A DNA stretch of 64,000 nucleotides from Salinirubellus salinus (GTDB taxonomy: Archaea; Halobacteriota; Halobacteria; Halobacteriales; Haloarculaceae): assembly GCF_025231485.1 (NCBI RefSeq), contig NZ_CP104003.1, forward strand, positions 3,534,001-3,598,000. Direction: 5' to 3'. This document shows positions 33,160 through 41,453 of the stretch, piece after piece. Numbering within the stretch: the stretch's first letter is position 1; each line of letters begins with the position of its first letter. A program made the translations under genes and the position numbers. Under the pieces are notes generated by a model that saw only the letters and a program-made list of their open reading frames with translations, ran no database searches and was not told where the DNA came from.

Positions 33160-34383
33160 ATGGCCGTCGACGACGTCGAGTACGAACCGGTCTCGGTGAA
33201 GGCGGTGCTGGCGGAGATGAAAGACACCGCCGAACTCCTCATCGACCTGTCGTACTCGGCGGTGTTGCTCGGCTCCGACGCGGTCGCCGAGGAGGTGCTC
33301 GAACTCGAGGAGCGGATGGACGTCCTCCAGTTACAGGCCCGGATGAGCCTGCTGATGGCCGCGCGCAACCCCGAGGACGCCGAGGCACTCGCGCCCGTCC
33401 TCGGCGTGGTCGGGGCGGCCGAGAAGATCTCCGACGCGGCCGGCGACATCGCGAAGGTCGTCCTCGAGGACATCGGGCTGCCCGAGGCGATGCGAGCGGC
33501 GCTCCCGGAGGCCGTCGAGACCATCGTCAGGGTCGGTGTCGACAGCGAGTCCGCACTCGCCGGTCGGACGCTTGGCGAGACGAACCTCGAGACCGAGACC
33601 GGCGTGCGGGTCATCGCCATCCGGCGCGCGGGCGACTGGCTGACGAACCCCGACTACACGACGACCCTCGACGTCGGCGACGTGGTCCTCCTCCGGGGGA
33701 CGGAACTCGGCGTCGCGGCGGTGTACGAGGACCTCTCGGGCGCGGAGTACGAGGCGCCCGACGCCCCCGACCCGACCGTCGAGGACCTCGAACGCGCGGT
33801 CGACTCGGTCGTGCTGATGAAGAACATGTCCGAACTCGCCGTGGACCTCGCGTACGGGTCGGTGCTGTTCGACTCCGACGGCATCGCCGAGGAGGTGCTC
33901 GAACTGGAGGCCGAGGTGGACGCGCTGGAGGACCGCTTCGAGGCGTGGATCCTCCGTGCCGCCGCGGACATGGAGGACCCCGTCCGGTTGCGGGGGCTGA
34001 TGCACCTCGCCAGCGCGACGGAGGTCATCTCCGACGCCGCCCTCGAGATCAGCGAGGGGGTGTTGCGGGGGCTGGGTGCCCACCCCGTCATCGCGGAGGC
34101 GGTCCGCGAGTCGGACGAGGTCATCGTCCGCCTGCAGGTCGCCGACGGGTCGCGACTCGACGGGGCGACGCTGGCCGAGGAGATGGTCAAGACGGAGACG
34201 GGGATGCGCGTCATCGCGGTGCGCCGAGCGCGCGAACCCGGCACCACGCGCGTCGGCGACTGGGTGGTCTCGCCCGGTCCGACGACGGAACTCCACGCGG
34301 GCGACGTGCTCGTGGCGAAGGGGACCCGCGACGGCAGCGAGCGACTGGCCGGGCTGGCAGGTGTGGCGTCGACCGAGCCCTGA
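33160..34383 (+). CDS. Tandem PhoU-like/TrkA-C protein
   Basis: A 407-aa cytoplasmic protein with two near-repeats. Each has a PhoU-like helical bundle (LLIDLSYSAVLLGSDAVAEEVLELEE at about 25, LAVDLAYGSVLFDSDGIAEEVLELEA at about 228) followed by an RCK_C/TrkA-C domain (AGRTLGETNLETETGVRVIAIRR at about 135, DGATLAEEMVKTETGMRVIAVRR at about 345). RCK_C domains bind small ligands such as cyclic di-AMP or nucleotides and gate K+ or other channels. The protein probably arose by duplication of a one-unit ancestor. It is followed by a convergent gene, so its channel partner is elsewhere. Confidence 0.85.
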   Translation: MAVDDVEYEPVSVKAVLAEMKDTAELLIDLSYSAVLLGSDAVAEEVLELEERMDVLQLQARMSLLMAARNPEDAEALAPVLGVVGAAEKISDAAGDIAKVVLEDIGLPEAMRAALPEAVETIVRVGVDSESALAGRTLGETNLETETGVRVIAIRRAGDWLTNPDYTTTLDVGDVVLLRGTELGVAAVYEDLSGAEYEAPDAPDPTVEDLERAVDSVVLMKNMSELAVDLAYGSVLFDSDGIAEEVLELEAEVDALEDRFEAWILRAAADMEDPVRLRGLMHLASATEVISDAALEISEGVLRGLGAHPVIAEAVRESDEVIVRLQVADGSRLDGATLAEEMVKTETGMRVIAVRRAREPGTTRVGDWVVSPGPTTELHAGDVLVAKGTRDGSERLAGLAGVASTEP

Positions 34384-34388
34384 GCCGG

Positions 34389-34682
34389 TCAGTCCAGCTC
34401 TCGGACCTTCCTGACCAGCGACCCGACGGTGAACACCATCGTCAGCAACAGCCCCACGCCCGTCGCGAGGACGAACGCCAGTCCGGCGTAGTAGAAGACG
34501 GGGTAGTCGGAACTGCCGGCGTTGCTGACGATGAGCGCGAGCAACCCGAGGGCGAGGACGACGCCGATGCCGAACCCCGCCTTCGCGTTGCGCTGGACGT
34601 TGATGGCCCGGAAGAAGTTCGCGGTGCCGCCAGGGCGGTCGGGGACGTCCTCGCCCGGTCCGGAGTGGGTGTCCTCGCTCAC
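34389..34682 (-). CDS. Small two-helix membrane protein
   Basis: A 97-aa protein from GTG 34682, with a polar Gly/Pro-rich start of about 30 residues and two membrane helices (about 38-55 and 65-88). A conserved-looking NVQRNAKAGFGIGVVLALGL leads the first helix. It is typical of small haloarchaeal membrane proteins of unknown function. The stop lies 6 bp from the stop of the PhoU/TrkA-C gene. Confidence 0.6.
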   Translation of the reverse strand: MSEDTHSGPGEDVPDRPGGTANFFRAINVQRNAKAGFGIGVVLALGLLALIVSNAGSSDYPVFYYAGLAFVLATGVGLLLTMVFTVGSLVRKVRELD

Positions 34683-34805
34683 ATCCCACCGTAGGCGGGC
34701 CGACGGCATAGGACTGTCCGTCCGCCCTCGGCGATTCGTGCCGGAATCCCGCCTGCTGTGCCGATACCGAACGGTCTATAGGCGTCCCCGGTCCGAGTTC
34801 GTGTA

Positions 34806-35762
34806 ATGACGACCCTCGGTACCGCCAGCGCGGCCCCCGGTGAGACGTCCGTGGGGCGGCTGCCGGTCGGGCAGGCCCGTGACGGCTCCGAGGTCGCGCT
34901 CCCCGTCTGCGTCATCAACGGCGCGAGCGAGGGACGCACCCTCTACGTGCAGGCGGTCTCGGACGGCGACGAACTGAACGGTCTCGGCGTCGTCCAGCGG
35001 TTCGTCCCGCGCATCGACCCCACCGACCTCGCCGGCCAGATACTCGTCGTCGGCATCGTGAACCACTACGGCTTCCAGGTCGCCGAACACCGCAACCCCA
35101 TCGACGACACGAAGCTCAACCGAACCTACCCCGGGAACGAGAACGGCACCGCCTCCGAGCGCATCGCCCACGCGACGTTCCAGGCCGCCTCCTCGGCGGA
35201 CCTCGTCCTCGACCTGCACCAGGGCTCTACCTCCCGGATGATTAACGAGGCTCGCGTCCGCTGTGGGAAGCGCCACCGCCTCCACCGCGAGTGTCTCGAA
35301 CTCGCCAAGGTGTTCGGCTGTGGGCACGTCCTCGACCAGAAGGGGCCGGACGGCCAGCTCGCCCGTGCCGCCCCCGACGAGGGCGTCCCGACCATCGACC
35401 CCGAACTCGGCGGCGCGGTGGGCTGGGACGAGGAGTCCATCCGCATCGGCGTTCGCGGCGTGATGAACGTCCTCACATACTACGACTTCCTCGAGGGGAC
35501 CGTCTCGCCCGAGACCCAGACCCGCGCGACGGGCTTCGACCAGTACGGCTCGCCCGCCGGCGGGCTCGTCGACTTCACCGCCGACCTCGGCGACCGGGTC
35601 TCGCGGGGCGACGTGCTGTTCCGCATCACGGACCCGTTCGGCACCGTCCAGTCGACGGTGAAGGCCGAGTCCTCGGGCATCTTCTGGCGGACGCGGCGGC
35701 TGCCGCAGGTGGCGACGGGGGAGTACGTCTGTTCGGTCGGCACCGACATCGACACCTACTAG
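34806..35762 (+). CDS. Succinylglutamate desuccinylase/aspartoacylase-family protein
   Basis: A 318-aa M14-fold carboxypeptidase-like protein. It has VVGIVNHYGFQVAEHRNP, NRTYPGNENGTASERIAH (substrate Arg segment) and LVLDLHQGSTSRM, which holds the second metal-binding His (about residue 138). The first metal motif, HxDE or HGDE in relatives, reads SDGDELNG (about 57), so the His is an Asp or is missing. The C-terminal 80 residues form a barrel-like segment (GGLVDFTADLGDRVSRGDVLFRI) as in biotinyl-like tails of this family. The substrate is unknown. Two hairpins follow the stop. Confidence 0.82.
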   Translation: MTTLGTASAAPGETSVGRLPVGQARDGSEVALPVCVINGASEGRTLYVQAVSDGDELNGLGVVQRFVPRIDPTDLAGQILVVGIVNHYGFQVAEHRNPIDDTKLNRTYPGNENGTASERIAHATFQAASSADLVLDLHQGSTSRMINEARVRCGKRHRLHRECLELAKVFGCGHVLDQKGPDGQLARAAPDEGVPTIDPELGGAVGWDEESIRIGVRGVMNVLTYYDFLEGTVSPETQTRATGFDQYGSPAGGLVDFTADLGDRVSRGDVLFRITDPFGTVQSTVKAESSGIFWRTRRLPQVATGEYVCSVGTDIDTY

Positions 35763-36015
35763 GACCCACTTTTACTCCTCGGGTGCGCTCGCTGCGCTCG
35801 CGCACCGCTCGTCGCAAAAACGTCCTCAGAAGTCGAAGACTTCTGATGGGCTGCGGTAGAGCTCTGCTCTACCGAACGTGGGGAAAAACTGCGCCCCTCG
35901 CTGCACTCGCGCCGGGTGGGTGCACTGGTGCCTACCGCACCGCGGCGGCCAGTACACGCTTGCTCGTCCGCGTCGGCCCCAAAGACCTATCAACGGAGGT
36001 GTAAGACTCGCTGCC
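35763..36015. repeat. GC-skewed intergenic repeat with two perfect hairpins
   Basis: After the gene stop come CTCGGGTGCGCTCGC-type palindromic DNA and two perfect hairpins: CAGAAGTC/GACTTCTG with a 3-nt loop (35827-35845) and GGTAGAGC/GCTCTACC with a 3-nt loop (35855-35873). Then comes a GCGCCGGGTG block. Parts of this pattern recur at 43692-43860 and 37430-37460. It probably ends transcription and belongs to a dispersed non-coding repeat family. Confidence 0.55.
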
Positions 36016-36258
36016 ATGCGCATCGACCGTGCCGCCAAGTTCGGTGTCGTCGCGACAGCCCTCCTCCTCCCCATCTCGGTGGCCGCCGTGCTGATCTCGC
36101 GGCCCGTGCTCGAGAGTTCCATCACCGACAACACCGTCGTCGTCTTCGTCGCCATCGGGGCGTCGGTGGTGAACATGACGTTCCTGTTCGCACTGGTCGG
36201 GCTCTACCTCGACCGGGAACTGGCAGCGCGGGGACTCGCCAGTTCCGACGGGGAGTGA
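36016..36258 (+). CDS. Small two-helix membrane protein
   Basis: An 80-aa protein with helices at about residues 8-28 and 42-63, a basic start (MRIDRAAK) and an acidic end. No family recognised. The ATG at 36016 was chosen since the longer frame upstream runs through the repeat region. It is followed 49 bp later by the threonine-synthase-like gene in the same direction. Confidence 0.6.
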   Translation: MRIDRAAKFGVVATALLLPISVAAVLISRPVLESSITDNTVVVFVAIGASVVNMTFLFALVGLYLDRELAARGLASSDGE

Positions 36259-36307
36259 CGACTCCCGACATCGAAACCCACACCCTCCCCGCCCGCCTCC
36301 CCCCGCC

Positions 36308-37369
36308 ATGCTCCGCTGTCCCGCCTGCGACGCCACCTACGCGGACCGCTGGCGCTGTACCTGCGGCCACCCGCTGGAGTTCGCCGAGCGACCGCTCCCC
36401 GAGGCCGACTCGCCGGCCGACGTCGACCCGCGGGACGGCCTCTGGGCCGTCGCCGAGTTCCTGCCCGTCGACCGGCACGTCTCGCTCGGCGAGGGGTGGA
36501 CGCCGCTCGTCGACGCGCCCGACTGGGACGCCGCGTTCAAACTCGACTACGTGTTCCCGACGGGGTCGTTCAAGGACCGCGGTGCGGCGCTGACTCTCTC
36601 GCGGGCCGCCGAACTCGGCGTCGAGACGGTCGTCGAGGACTCCTCGGGCAACGCCGGCGCGGCCATCGCGACCTACGCCGCACGCGCCGGTATCGACGCC
36701 CGCATCTTCGTCCCCACGGGGGTGAAGGAGCGCAAGGTCCGGGCCATCGAACGGGCCGGCGCGACCGTCGAACGCGTCGAGGGCTCACGCGAGGCCGTCA
36801 CCGATGCGTGTCTCGAGGCGGTCGAGGCCGGAGCGGGCTGGTACGCGAGCCACGCGTGGAACCCCGCGTTCTTCGCGGGGACGGCAACGATGGCGTACGA
36901 GATCGCCGCCCAGTTCGACTGGGCGGTCCCGGACGCCGTCGTCCTCCCGCTCGGCCACGGGACGATGTTCCTCGGTGCGTACCGCGGGTTCACCGCGCTT
37001 CGCGACGCCGGGTGGACCGACCGGGTCCCGCGGCTCCTCGGGGCACAGGCCGAGGGCTACGCGCCCATCGCGGACGAACTCCACGCCTCGACGGGCGCAC
37101 AGAACGACCTCGCGGACGGCATCCAGATCCGTGAGCCGGTGCGCCGCGACGAGATTCTCGATGCCATCGAGGCCACGGACGGGGACGCCATCGCGGTCTC
37201 CAGCGAGGCCACCGAGCGCGAACTCGACCGACTCCACCGCGCGGGGTTCTACACAGAACCGACATGCGCCGTCGCTCCAGCCGCCCTCGCCGAGTACCGC
37301 GAGCGCGGAGTTCTCGACGAGGGGGCGGACGTGGTGGTCGCGCTGTCTGGGTCCGGACTGAAGGGGTAG
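36308..37369 (+). CDS. Threonine-synthase-like PLP enzyme
   Basis: A 353-aa fold-type II PLP protein. The N-terminal zinc knuckle has CPACD and CTCGHPL (residues about 4-22). The PLP lysine is in PTGSFKDRGAALT (about 90), followed by VVEDSSGNAGAAIATYAARAGI, the Asn-containing cofactor loop. PLGHGTMFLGAYRGF holds the phosphate-binding Gly loop, and VVALSGSGLKG ends the protein. Threonine synthase converts O-phosphohomoserine to threonine, but this short version also resembles pyridoxal-dependent lyases of unknown substrate. Most haloarchaea have another thrC, so a different reaction is possible. Confidence 0.85.
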   Translation: MLRCPACDATYADRWRCTCGHPLEFAERPLPEADSPADVDPRDGLWAVAEFLPVDRHVSLGEGWTPLVDAPDWDAAFKLDYVFPTGSFKDRGAALTLSRAAELGVETVVEDSSGNAGAAIATYAARAGIDARIFVPTGVKERKVRAIERAGATVERVEGSREAVTDACLEAVEAGAGWYASHAWNPAFFAGTATMAYEIAAQFDWAVPDAVVLPLGHGTMFLGAYRGFTALRDAGWTDRVPRLLGAQAEGYAPIADELHASTGAQNDLADGIQIREPVRRDEILDAIEATDGDAIAVSSEATERELDRLHRAGFYTEPTCAVAPAALAEYRERGVLDEGADVVVALSGSGLKG

Positions 37370-37429
37370 CGGTGCTGTGGCGGAGCGGTCGCGGTGCTGT
37401 CGTAGCACCAGCGCACCTACCCGCCACGA

Positions 37430-37460
37430 GGCGCGCTCGCGCGCCGGGTGGCGCCTTTTT
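37430..37460. terminator. Hairpin and T-run between convergent genes
   Basis: GGCGCGC/GCGCGCC with a 2-nt loop (37430-37445), then GGCGCC and five T residues (37456-37460). It lies between convergent genes, so it can terminate the threonine-synthase-like gene; a reading of carS transcripts from the other side is also possible. Confidence 0.55.
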
Positions 37461-37521
37461 CACCCATGTCTTTGCGCAAGCGGTTCGCGCCGTAGGCGCG
37501 AACCCGAGCGGAAAATGATGG

Positions 37522-38064
37522 TTAGTAAGGTTCGTCTTTCAGTCCCAGCAGATACGCTCCCGCGTTCGTCCCGAGGTGGAGCAGCGGCGTCAGTACCAGG
37601 ACGACCGCCAGGACAGGGAGCGTGAGAACCCCGAGGAGCCACGCGGGTGCGACCACGAGCGTCAGGACGAACGCGCCGACGACGAAGTCGAGCTGGTCGA
37701 CGACGGGGAACGCCGCCCCGCGCTCGCGGCCGGTGCGCCGCTTGAGGAACGACGCGGTGACGTCTCCCAGCATCGCGCCGAGGGGGAGCGAGAGGATGGC
37801 TGCGGGAGGGAACAGGGGGAGGGCGAACCCCGAGACGGAGACTGCGGGGTCGTGGAGGAGGTTGAGTGCGAGCGCGACCAGCGCGCCGGCGAGCGTCCCC
37901 ACGAGCGTGCCGCGCCACGTCTTGCCGTCGCCGAGCAGTCGCCGGCCGTCACGGGTCCGTCCGCCGTCGATAGGTGCCCCACCACCCGCGAGGACGGCCG
38001 CGTTGTTCGGGATGTACGCGGGGAGCATCACCCAGAACGCGACGGCCACCGCCTCGGCTATCAT
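37522..38064 (-). CDS. carS: CDP-archaeol synthase
   Basis: A 180-aa membrane enzyme that transfers CDP to 2,3-di-O-geranylgeranylglyceryl phosphate, a step of archaeal membrane-lipid synthesis. The sequence is the CarS (DUF46) type: [13 protein letters not shown] near the start, [18 protein letters not shown] (about 45, substrate-binding), [15 protein letters not shown] (about 100, acidic residue plus basic pair) and [12 protein letters not shown]. About five membrane helices are present. The length matches the family at about 170-185 aa. This is strong evidence for an archaeal host. Confidence 0.95.
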   Translation of the reverse strand: MIAEAVAVAFWVMLPAYIPNNAAVLAGGGAPIDGGRTRDGRRLLGDGKTWRGTLVGTLAGALVALALNLLHDPAVSVSGFALPLFPPAAILSLPLGAMLGDVTASFLKRRTGRERGAAFPVVDQLDFVVGAFVLTLVVAPAWLLGVLTLPVLAVVLVLTPLLHLGTNAGAYLLGLKDEPY

Positions 38065-38152
38065 TGTCTGCGAGGTTGGCGGGGACGGGCTTAATTTCGG
38101 TGGGTTCGAGCCGGGTACGTTCTCACCCGGCAGCAGGAAACGGGACGGGCGT

Positions 38153-38431
38153 TCAGGCGGTCCGACCGACGTCGCCCTCGGTGGTCGACTCGGTCGTCTC
38201 CTTCCCGCGGTAGGTGTTCATCCCGAGCGCGTTGTTCAGCGGGCACTTCTGGGTGACCGCCGTGACGCTCAGCACCAGTCCGACCAGCACCGCGAGCCCC
38301 GCGATGGCGAGGCCGAGCGTGCCGGCCGCGATGGTGAACAGTCCGAGCAGGGCCGCCGCTCCGACGATGATCAGTACAGGTCCGAGGACGAACCGGGCGA
38401 TTCGGTCGTAGCCGCCGACGTTCTTCTCCAT
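38153..38431 (-). CDS. DUF2892-like small membrane protein
   Basis: A 92-aa protein starting [17 protein letters not shown], the classic opening of DUF2892 membrane proteins, followed by two hydrophobic helices and a conserved [13 protein letters not shown] end. In bacteria relatives are linked to rhodanese (YgaP) domains. Here it stands alone. An alternative ATG at 38449 would add six residues. Confidence 0.8.
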   Translation of the reverse strand: MEKNVGGYDRIARFVLGPVLIIVGAAALLGLFTIAAGTLGLAIAGLAVLVGLVLSVTAVTQKCPLNNALGMNTYRGKETTESTTEGDVGRTA

Positions 38432-38548
38432 GAATCTTTCACCGTCCATCGATACACCGGCTCGGGTCTCAATCGTGCCGCTGGTTCCCACACCACGAGA
38501 ACGCTCACGGCGGGAGGAGTACGTCCCCGAGCGGCGCCGGACGCCGGG

Positions 38549-39151
38549 TCACATCGAGACGTTCGACTCGCTCTCGGCGTCCTCGGTGGCGTCCTCCAGC
38601 CCGCTCTCTTTCACGTCGGCCGTGAGTTGCTCGGCGGCCGCGTCGGTGAACAAATCCTCGAACTCAGCGCGGAAGCGCCCGGACACCCGGCGCTCCTCGG
38701 CCTGCGCGTCGAGGACGCGCCGGTAACGCCGCACCGTCGACTCGCTCACGTCGAGTTCGGCGGCCGCGTCGGCTACCGACCCGTCCGCGAGCAGCGAGCG
38801 AAGGCGTTCCAGGTCGAACGGGGCGTCGGTGTCGCGGTCACGGAGGAGGTGGAGCGCGAGGCGGGCGCGGACGACGGTCCGGCGGTCCTCGTCGAGGGCC
38901 GCGGCGATGTCGGTGTCGGACTCCCCCTCGAAGAAGCCGACGACGACCGTGACGAGGGCGTCGTCGTCGAGCGTGGTGTCGAACGCACAGCGCTCGCGCA
39001 GCTCGGCGATGGTCTCGTGGATGCGCTCCTCGCGGTCCTCGGGGACGTCCCCCGCGAGCGAGCCACGAGCTTCCTCCTGTCGCTCTGTCACCGTCTCCGA
39101 CTCGGTGACGTTCACGAAGATGTCACGGAGTTCGGCCGTCTTCTCGTCCAT
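38549..39151 (-). CDS. Conditioned-medium-induced-protein-like regulator
   Basis: A 200-aa acidic protein opening MDEKTAELRDIFVNVTE, which resembles the haloarchaeal 'conditioned medium-induced protein 4' family. The middle (about 85-165) shows a double HTH pattern (FFEGESDTDIAAALDEDRRTVVRARLAL; then GSVADAAAELDVSESTVRRYRRVL), so it is likely a DNA-binding regulator responsive to cell density or medium. The functional link comes from the family name, not shown here. The start at 39151 was chosen because upstream sequence is promoter-like (CCCGGTATTTAAACTG). Confidence 0.75.
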   Translation of the reverse strand: MDEKTAELRDIFVNVTESETVTERQEEARGSLAGDVPEDREERIHETIAELRERCAFDTTLDDDALVTVVVGFFEGESDTDIAAALDEDRRTVVRARLALHLLRDRDTDAPFDLERLRSLLADGSVADAAAELDVSESTVRRYRRVLDAQAEERRVSGRFRAEFEDLFTDAAAEQLTADVKESGLEDATEDAESESNVSM

Positions 39152-39222
39152 CTGACCGCGGAGATACGTGCCCCCGGTATTTAAACTGTGTGTCTCCGTG
39201 ACACGCGGTCGCGGCCGGCGTT

Positions 39223-39254
39223 TCGTCAACCGGTAGCTTGAGTATAGTTGACGA
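39223..39254 (+). promoter_or_regulatory. BirA-operator-like palindrome before the biotin transporter
   Basis: TCGTCAAC and GTTGACGA form perfect 8-bp inverted arms separated by exactly 16 nt, the spacing of known biotin-repressor operators. It lies just before the bioY start (39268) and overlaps the expected promoter/transcription start region. It fits repression of bioYMN by biotinylated BirA or a similar regulator. Confidence 0.7.
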
Positions 39255-39267
39255 CGCGCCTCGGGGC

Positions 39268-39855
39268 GTGAGCACCACCACCTCGGACGTCGACCTCGTC
39301 GGCGACGAAGTCGTCGGAAACGTGGCCCGTGCGGCGCTGCTGGCGGCGTTGACGGGTGCGTTCGCCTACGTATCGTTCCCCAATCCCCTCCCCGCCGCGG
39401 GGGTCCCGGTCACCCTGCAGGTGCTCGGCGTGTTCCTCGCGGGCATCTTCCTCGGGCCCGTCTGGGGCGGCCTCTCGCTGGTGTTCTACCTCGCCGCGGG
39501 GGCGCTCGGCGCGCCCGTCTTCGCCAGCGGGAGCGCCGGCTTCGAGGCCCTCGTCGGCTCCTCGGCGGGCTACCTCTGGTCGTACCCGGTGGCGGCGGCC
39601 GCCATCGGCCTCGTCGTCCACGACGGCCTCTCGCTCCGGTCGCCGTCGGCCGCCGGCCTGCCCCGACTCGTCGGTGCGATGGTCCTCGGCACCGGCGTCA
39701 TCTACGCGATGGGCGTCGCGGGCCTGATGCTCGTCCTCGGTCTCGGCCTGCCGGAGGCGTTCGCCGCCGGCGCCGCCTCGTTCATCCCGGCCGAGGTGTT
39801 CAAGATCGCCGCCGCCGTCGGCATCGTCCGCTCGGACGCCGTCGTCGCGGAGTAG
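39268..39855 (+). CDS. bioY: Biotin transporter substrate-binding component BioY
   Basis: A 195-aa membrane protein, the S component of an ECF transporter for biotin. It shows ARAALLAALTGAFAYVSFPNPLP, VTLQVLGVFLAGIFLGP (second helix with the Gly motif), VFYLAAGALGAPVFASGSAG, and a late GLPEAFAAGAASFIPAEVFKIAAAV with the acidic/basic pair that is typical of BioY. GTG 39268 gives a sensible start; TTG at 39238 would run through the operator. It is first in an operon with the ATPase (10 bp) and the T component. Confidence 0.9.
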   Translation: MSTTTSDVDLVGDEVVGNVARAALLAALTGAFAYVSFPNPLPAAGVPVTLQVLGVFLAGIFLGPVWGGLSLVFYLAAGALGAPVFASGSAGFEALVGSSAGYLWSYPVAAAAIGLVVHDGLSLRSPSAAGLPRLVGAMVLGTGVIYAMGVAGLMLVLGLGLPEAFAAGAASFIPAEVFKIAAAVGIVRSDAVVAE

Positions 39856-39865
39856 CCGCTCGCCG

Positions 39866-40594
39866 ATGATAGAGACGCGGGACCTCGTCTTCACCCACGA
39901 CGGTGCGACCCGCCCCGCCCTCGACGGCGTCTCGCTGACCATCCCGGACGGCGAGAGCGTCGTCCTCGCGGGCGCCAACGGCGCAGGCAAGACCACCCTC
40001 GTCCGGCACTTCAACGGTCTGCTGGCCCCCGACGCGGGCGAGGTGCTCGTCGACGGGGACCCCGTCGACGAACACCCCGTGCACGCCCGGACCCGCGTGG
40101 GGATGACCTTCCAGGACCCGCGCGACGCGTTCGTCTCCGCGACGGTGGGTGCCGACGTGGCGTTCGGTCCGGAGAACCTCGGCCTCCCGCACGCGACGAT
40201 CGACCGCCGGGTCGAGGTGTCGCTCGCGGCGGTCGGGATGGACGGCCGCGAGGACGAGCGCATCGACGCCCTCTCGGGCGGCGAGCAGGCCCGCGTCGCC
40301 ATCGCGGGGGCACTGGCGATGGACCCGGCCCACCTCGTGCTGGACGAACCGTTCGCCGGCCTCGACTGGCCCGCCCGCCGGTCGGTGCTCGCCCACCTCC
40401 GCGACCTGCACGCCGACGGGACGGGGCTGGTCGTCGTCACCCACGACCTGCGTGACCTCGCGTGGGTCGACCGCTGGGTCGTGTTGCGCGAGGGCCACGT
40501 GGCGGCCGACGGCGACCCCGAGGCGGTCCGCCAGCGCCTCGAGTCGCTCGACGTCCGTCCGCCGGACGGCCCTGCCGGCGCTCCCGAACCCTGA
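39866..40594 (+). CDS. bioM: ECF transporter ATPase (BioM type)
   Basis: A 242-aa ABC ATPase with Walker A LAGANGAGKTTLVRHF (about residue 33), Q-loop TFQDPRDAFVSATVGADVAFGPENLG typical of ECF ATPases (about 82), signature LSGGEQARVAIAGALAMDP, Walker B LVLDEPFAGLD and H-loop VVTHDL. Two copies would drive the BioY/BioN channel. Confidence 0.93.
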   Translation: MIETRDLVFTHDGATRPALDGVSLTIPDGESVVLAGANGAGKTTLVRHFNGLLAPDAGEVLVDGDPVDEHPVHARTRVGMTFQDPRDAFVSATVGADVAFGPENLGLPHATIDRRVEVSLAAVGMDGREDERIDALSGGEQARVAIAGALAMDPAHLVLDEPFAGLDWPARRSVLAHLRDLHADGTGLVVVTHDLRDLAWVDRWVVLREGHVAADGDPEAVRQRLESLDVRPPDGPAGAPEP

Positions 40595-40595
40595 G

Positions 40596-41324
40596 ATGGT
40601 CCTCCAGTACACCCCCGGCGAGTCGCTGGCACACGCGCTCGACCCGCGCTCGAAACTCGCGGTCCAGGCGGGGTTCGTGGCCGCGGCGTTCGCCTACACC
40701 ACCCCGTCCGGGCTGGCCACGATGACCGTCCTCGCCGCCGGGGTGCTCGCGGTCGCCCGGACCTCGCCGCTCGCGACGCTCCGCGAGGTGTGGGTCGTCC
40801 TCCCGCTGCTCGTCGCCGCGCCGTTGTTGCAGGGACTGACCCTCTCGGCGCCGTACTTCTCCGTCGCCGAGGCGCGGTTCCCGGCGCTGGCGGCCTACCG
40901 GACGCTCCTCGTGCTGCTCGTCGCCGCCGCGTACGTCCGGACCACGCCGGCCCGTGACTCGCGGGCGGCCGTCCAGCACACCGTCCCCGGTCGACCCGGC
41001 CAACTGCTCGGGATGGGCGTCGCGTTCGTGTTCCGCTTCCTCCCGGTGCTCCAGCGCGACCTCTCGCGCATCCGAGACGCCTCGCGGGCACGGCTCGGTG
41101 ACCAGCGGCGACTCGACGAGCGGATGCGGACGGTCGCGCTCGTCGGTCTGAACCGCGCGTTCTCGCGCTCCGACGCGTTCTCGCTCGCCCTCCGTGCCCG
41201 GTGTTTCTCGTGGAATCCCACCCTCCCACGACTGCGGTTGGGCCGGGCCGACTGGGCCGCGCTGGCGTTCGCCGCCGGCCTGTTCGGGGCAGCGCTCTGG
41301 CCCCGGATATCCACCGTCATATGA
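40596..41324 (+). CDS. bioN: ECF transporter transmembrane component (BioN type)
   Basis: A 242-aa membrane protein with several helices and the T-component start LAHALDPRSKLA. The coupling segment follows at about 155-200 (FRFLPVLQRDLSRIRDASRARLG and the late AFSRSDAFSLALRARCF with conserved Ala-Arg-Gly-like pairs). The ATG follows the bioM stop by one base, so it is in the same operon. It couples BioM ATP hydrolysis to BioY. Confidence 0.9.
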   Translation: MVLQYTPGESLAHALDPRSKLAVQAGFVAAAFAYTTPSGLATMTVLAAGVLAVARTSPLATLREVWVVLPLLVAAPLLQGLTLSAPYFSVAEARFPALAAYRTLLVLLVAAAYVRTTPARDSRAAVQHTVPGRPGQLLGMGVAFVFRFLPVLQRDLSRIRDASRARLGDQRRLDERMRTVALVGLNRAFSRSDAFSLALRARCFSWNPTLPRLRLGRADWAALAFAAGLFGAALWPRISTVI

Positions 41325-41453
41325 ACGCCCCGTCACTGGCCGGTGAGACGTGTAAGTTACGGTGAGGAAACGACCGGTATCGGCCGCCGAAACCGCCCGA
41401 GGCGGCCGATTTCGATACCAAGACTTAAGCGCTTAGGTTCCCCGCAACGCGGT

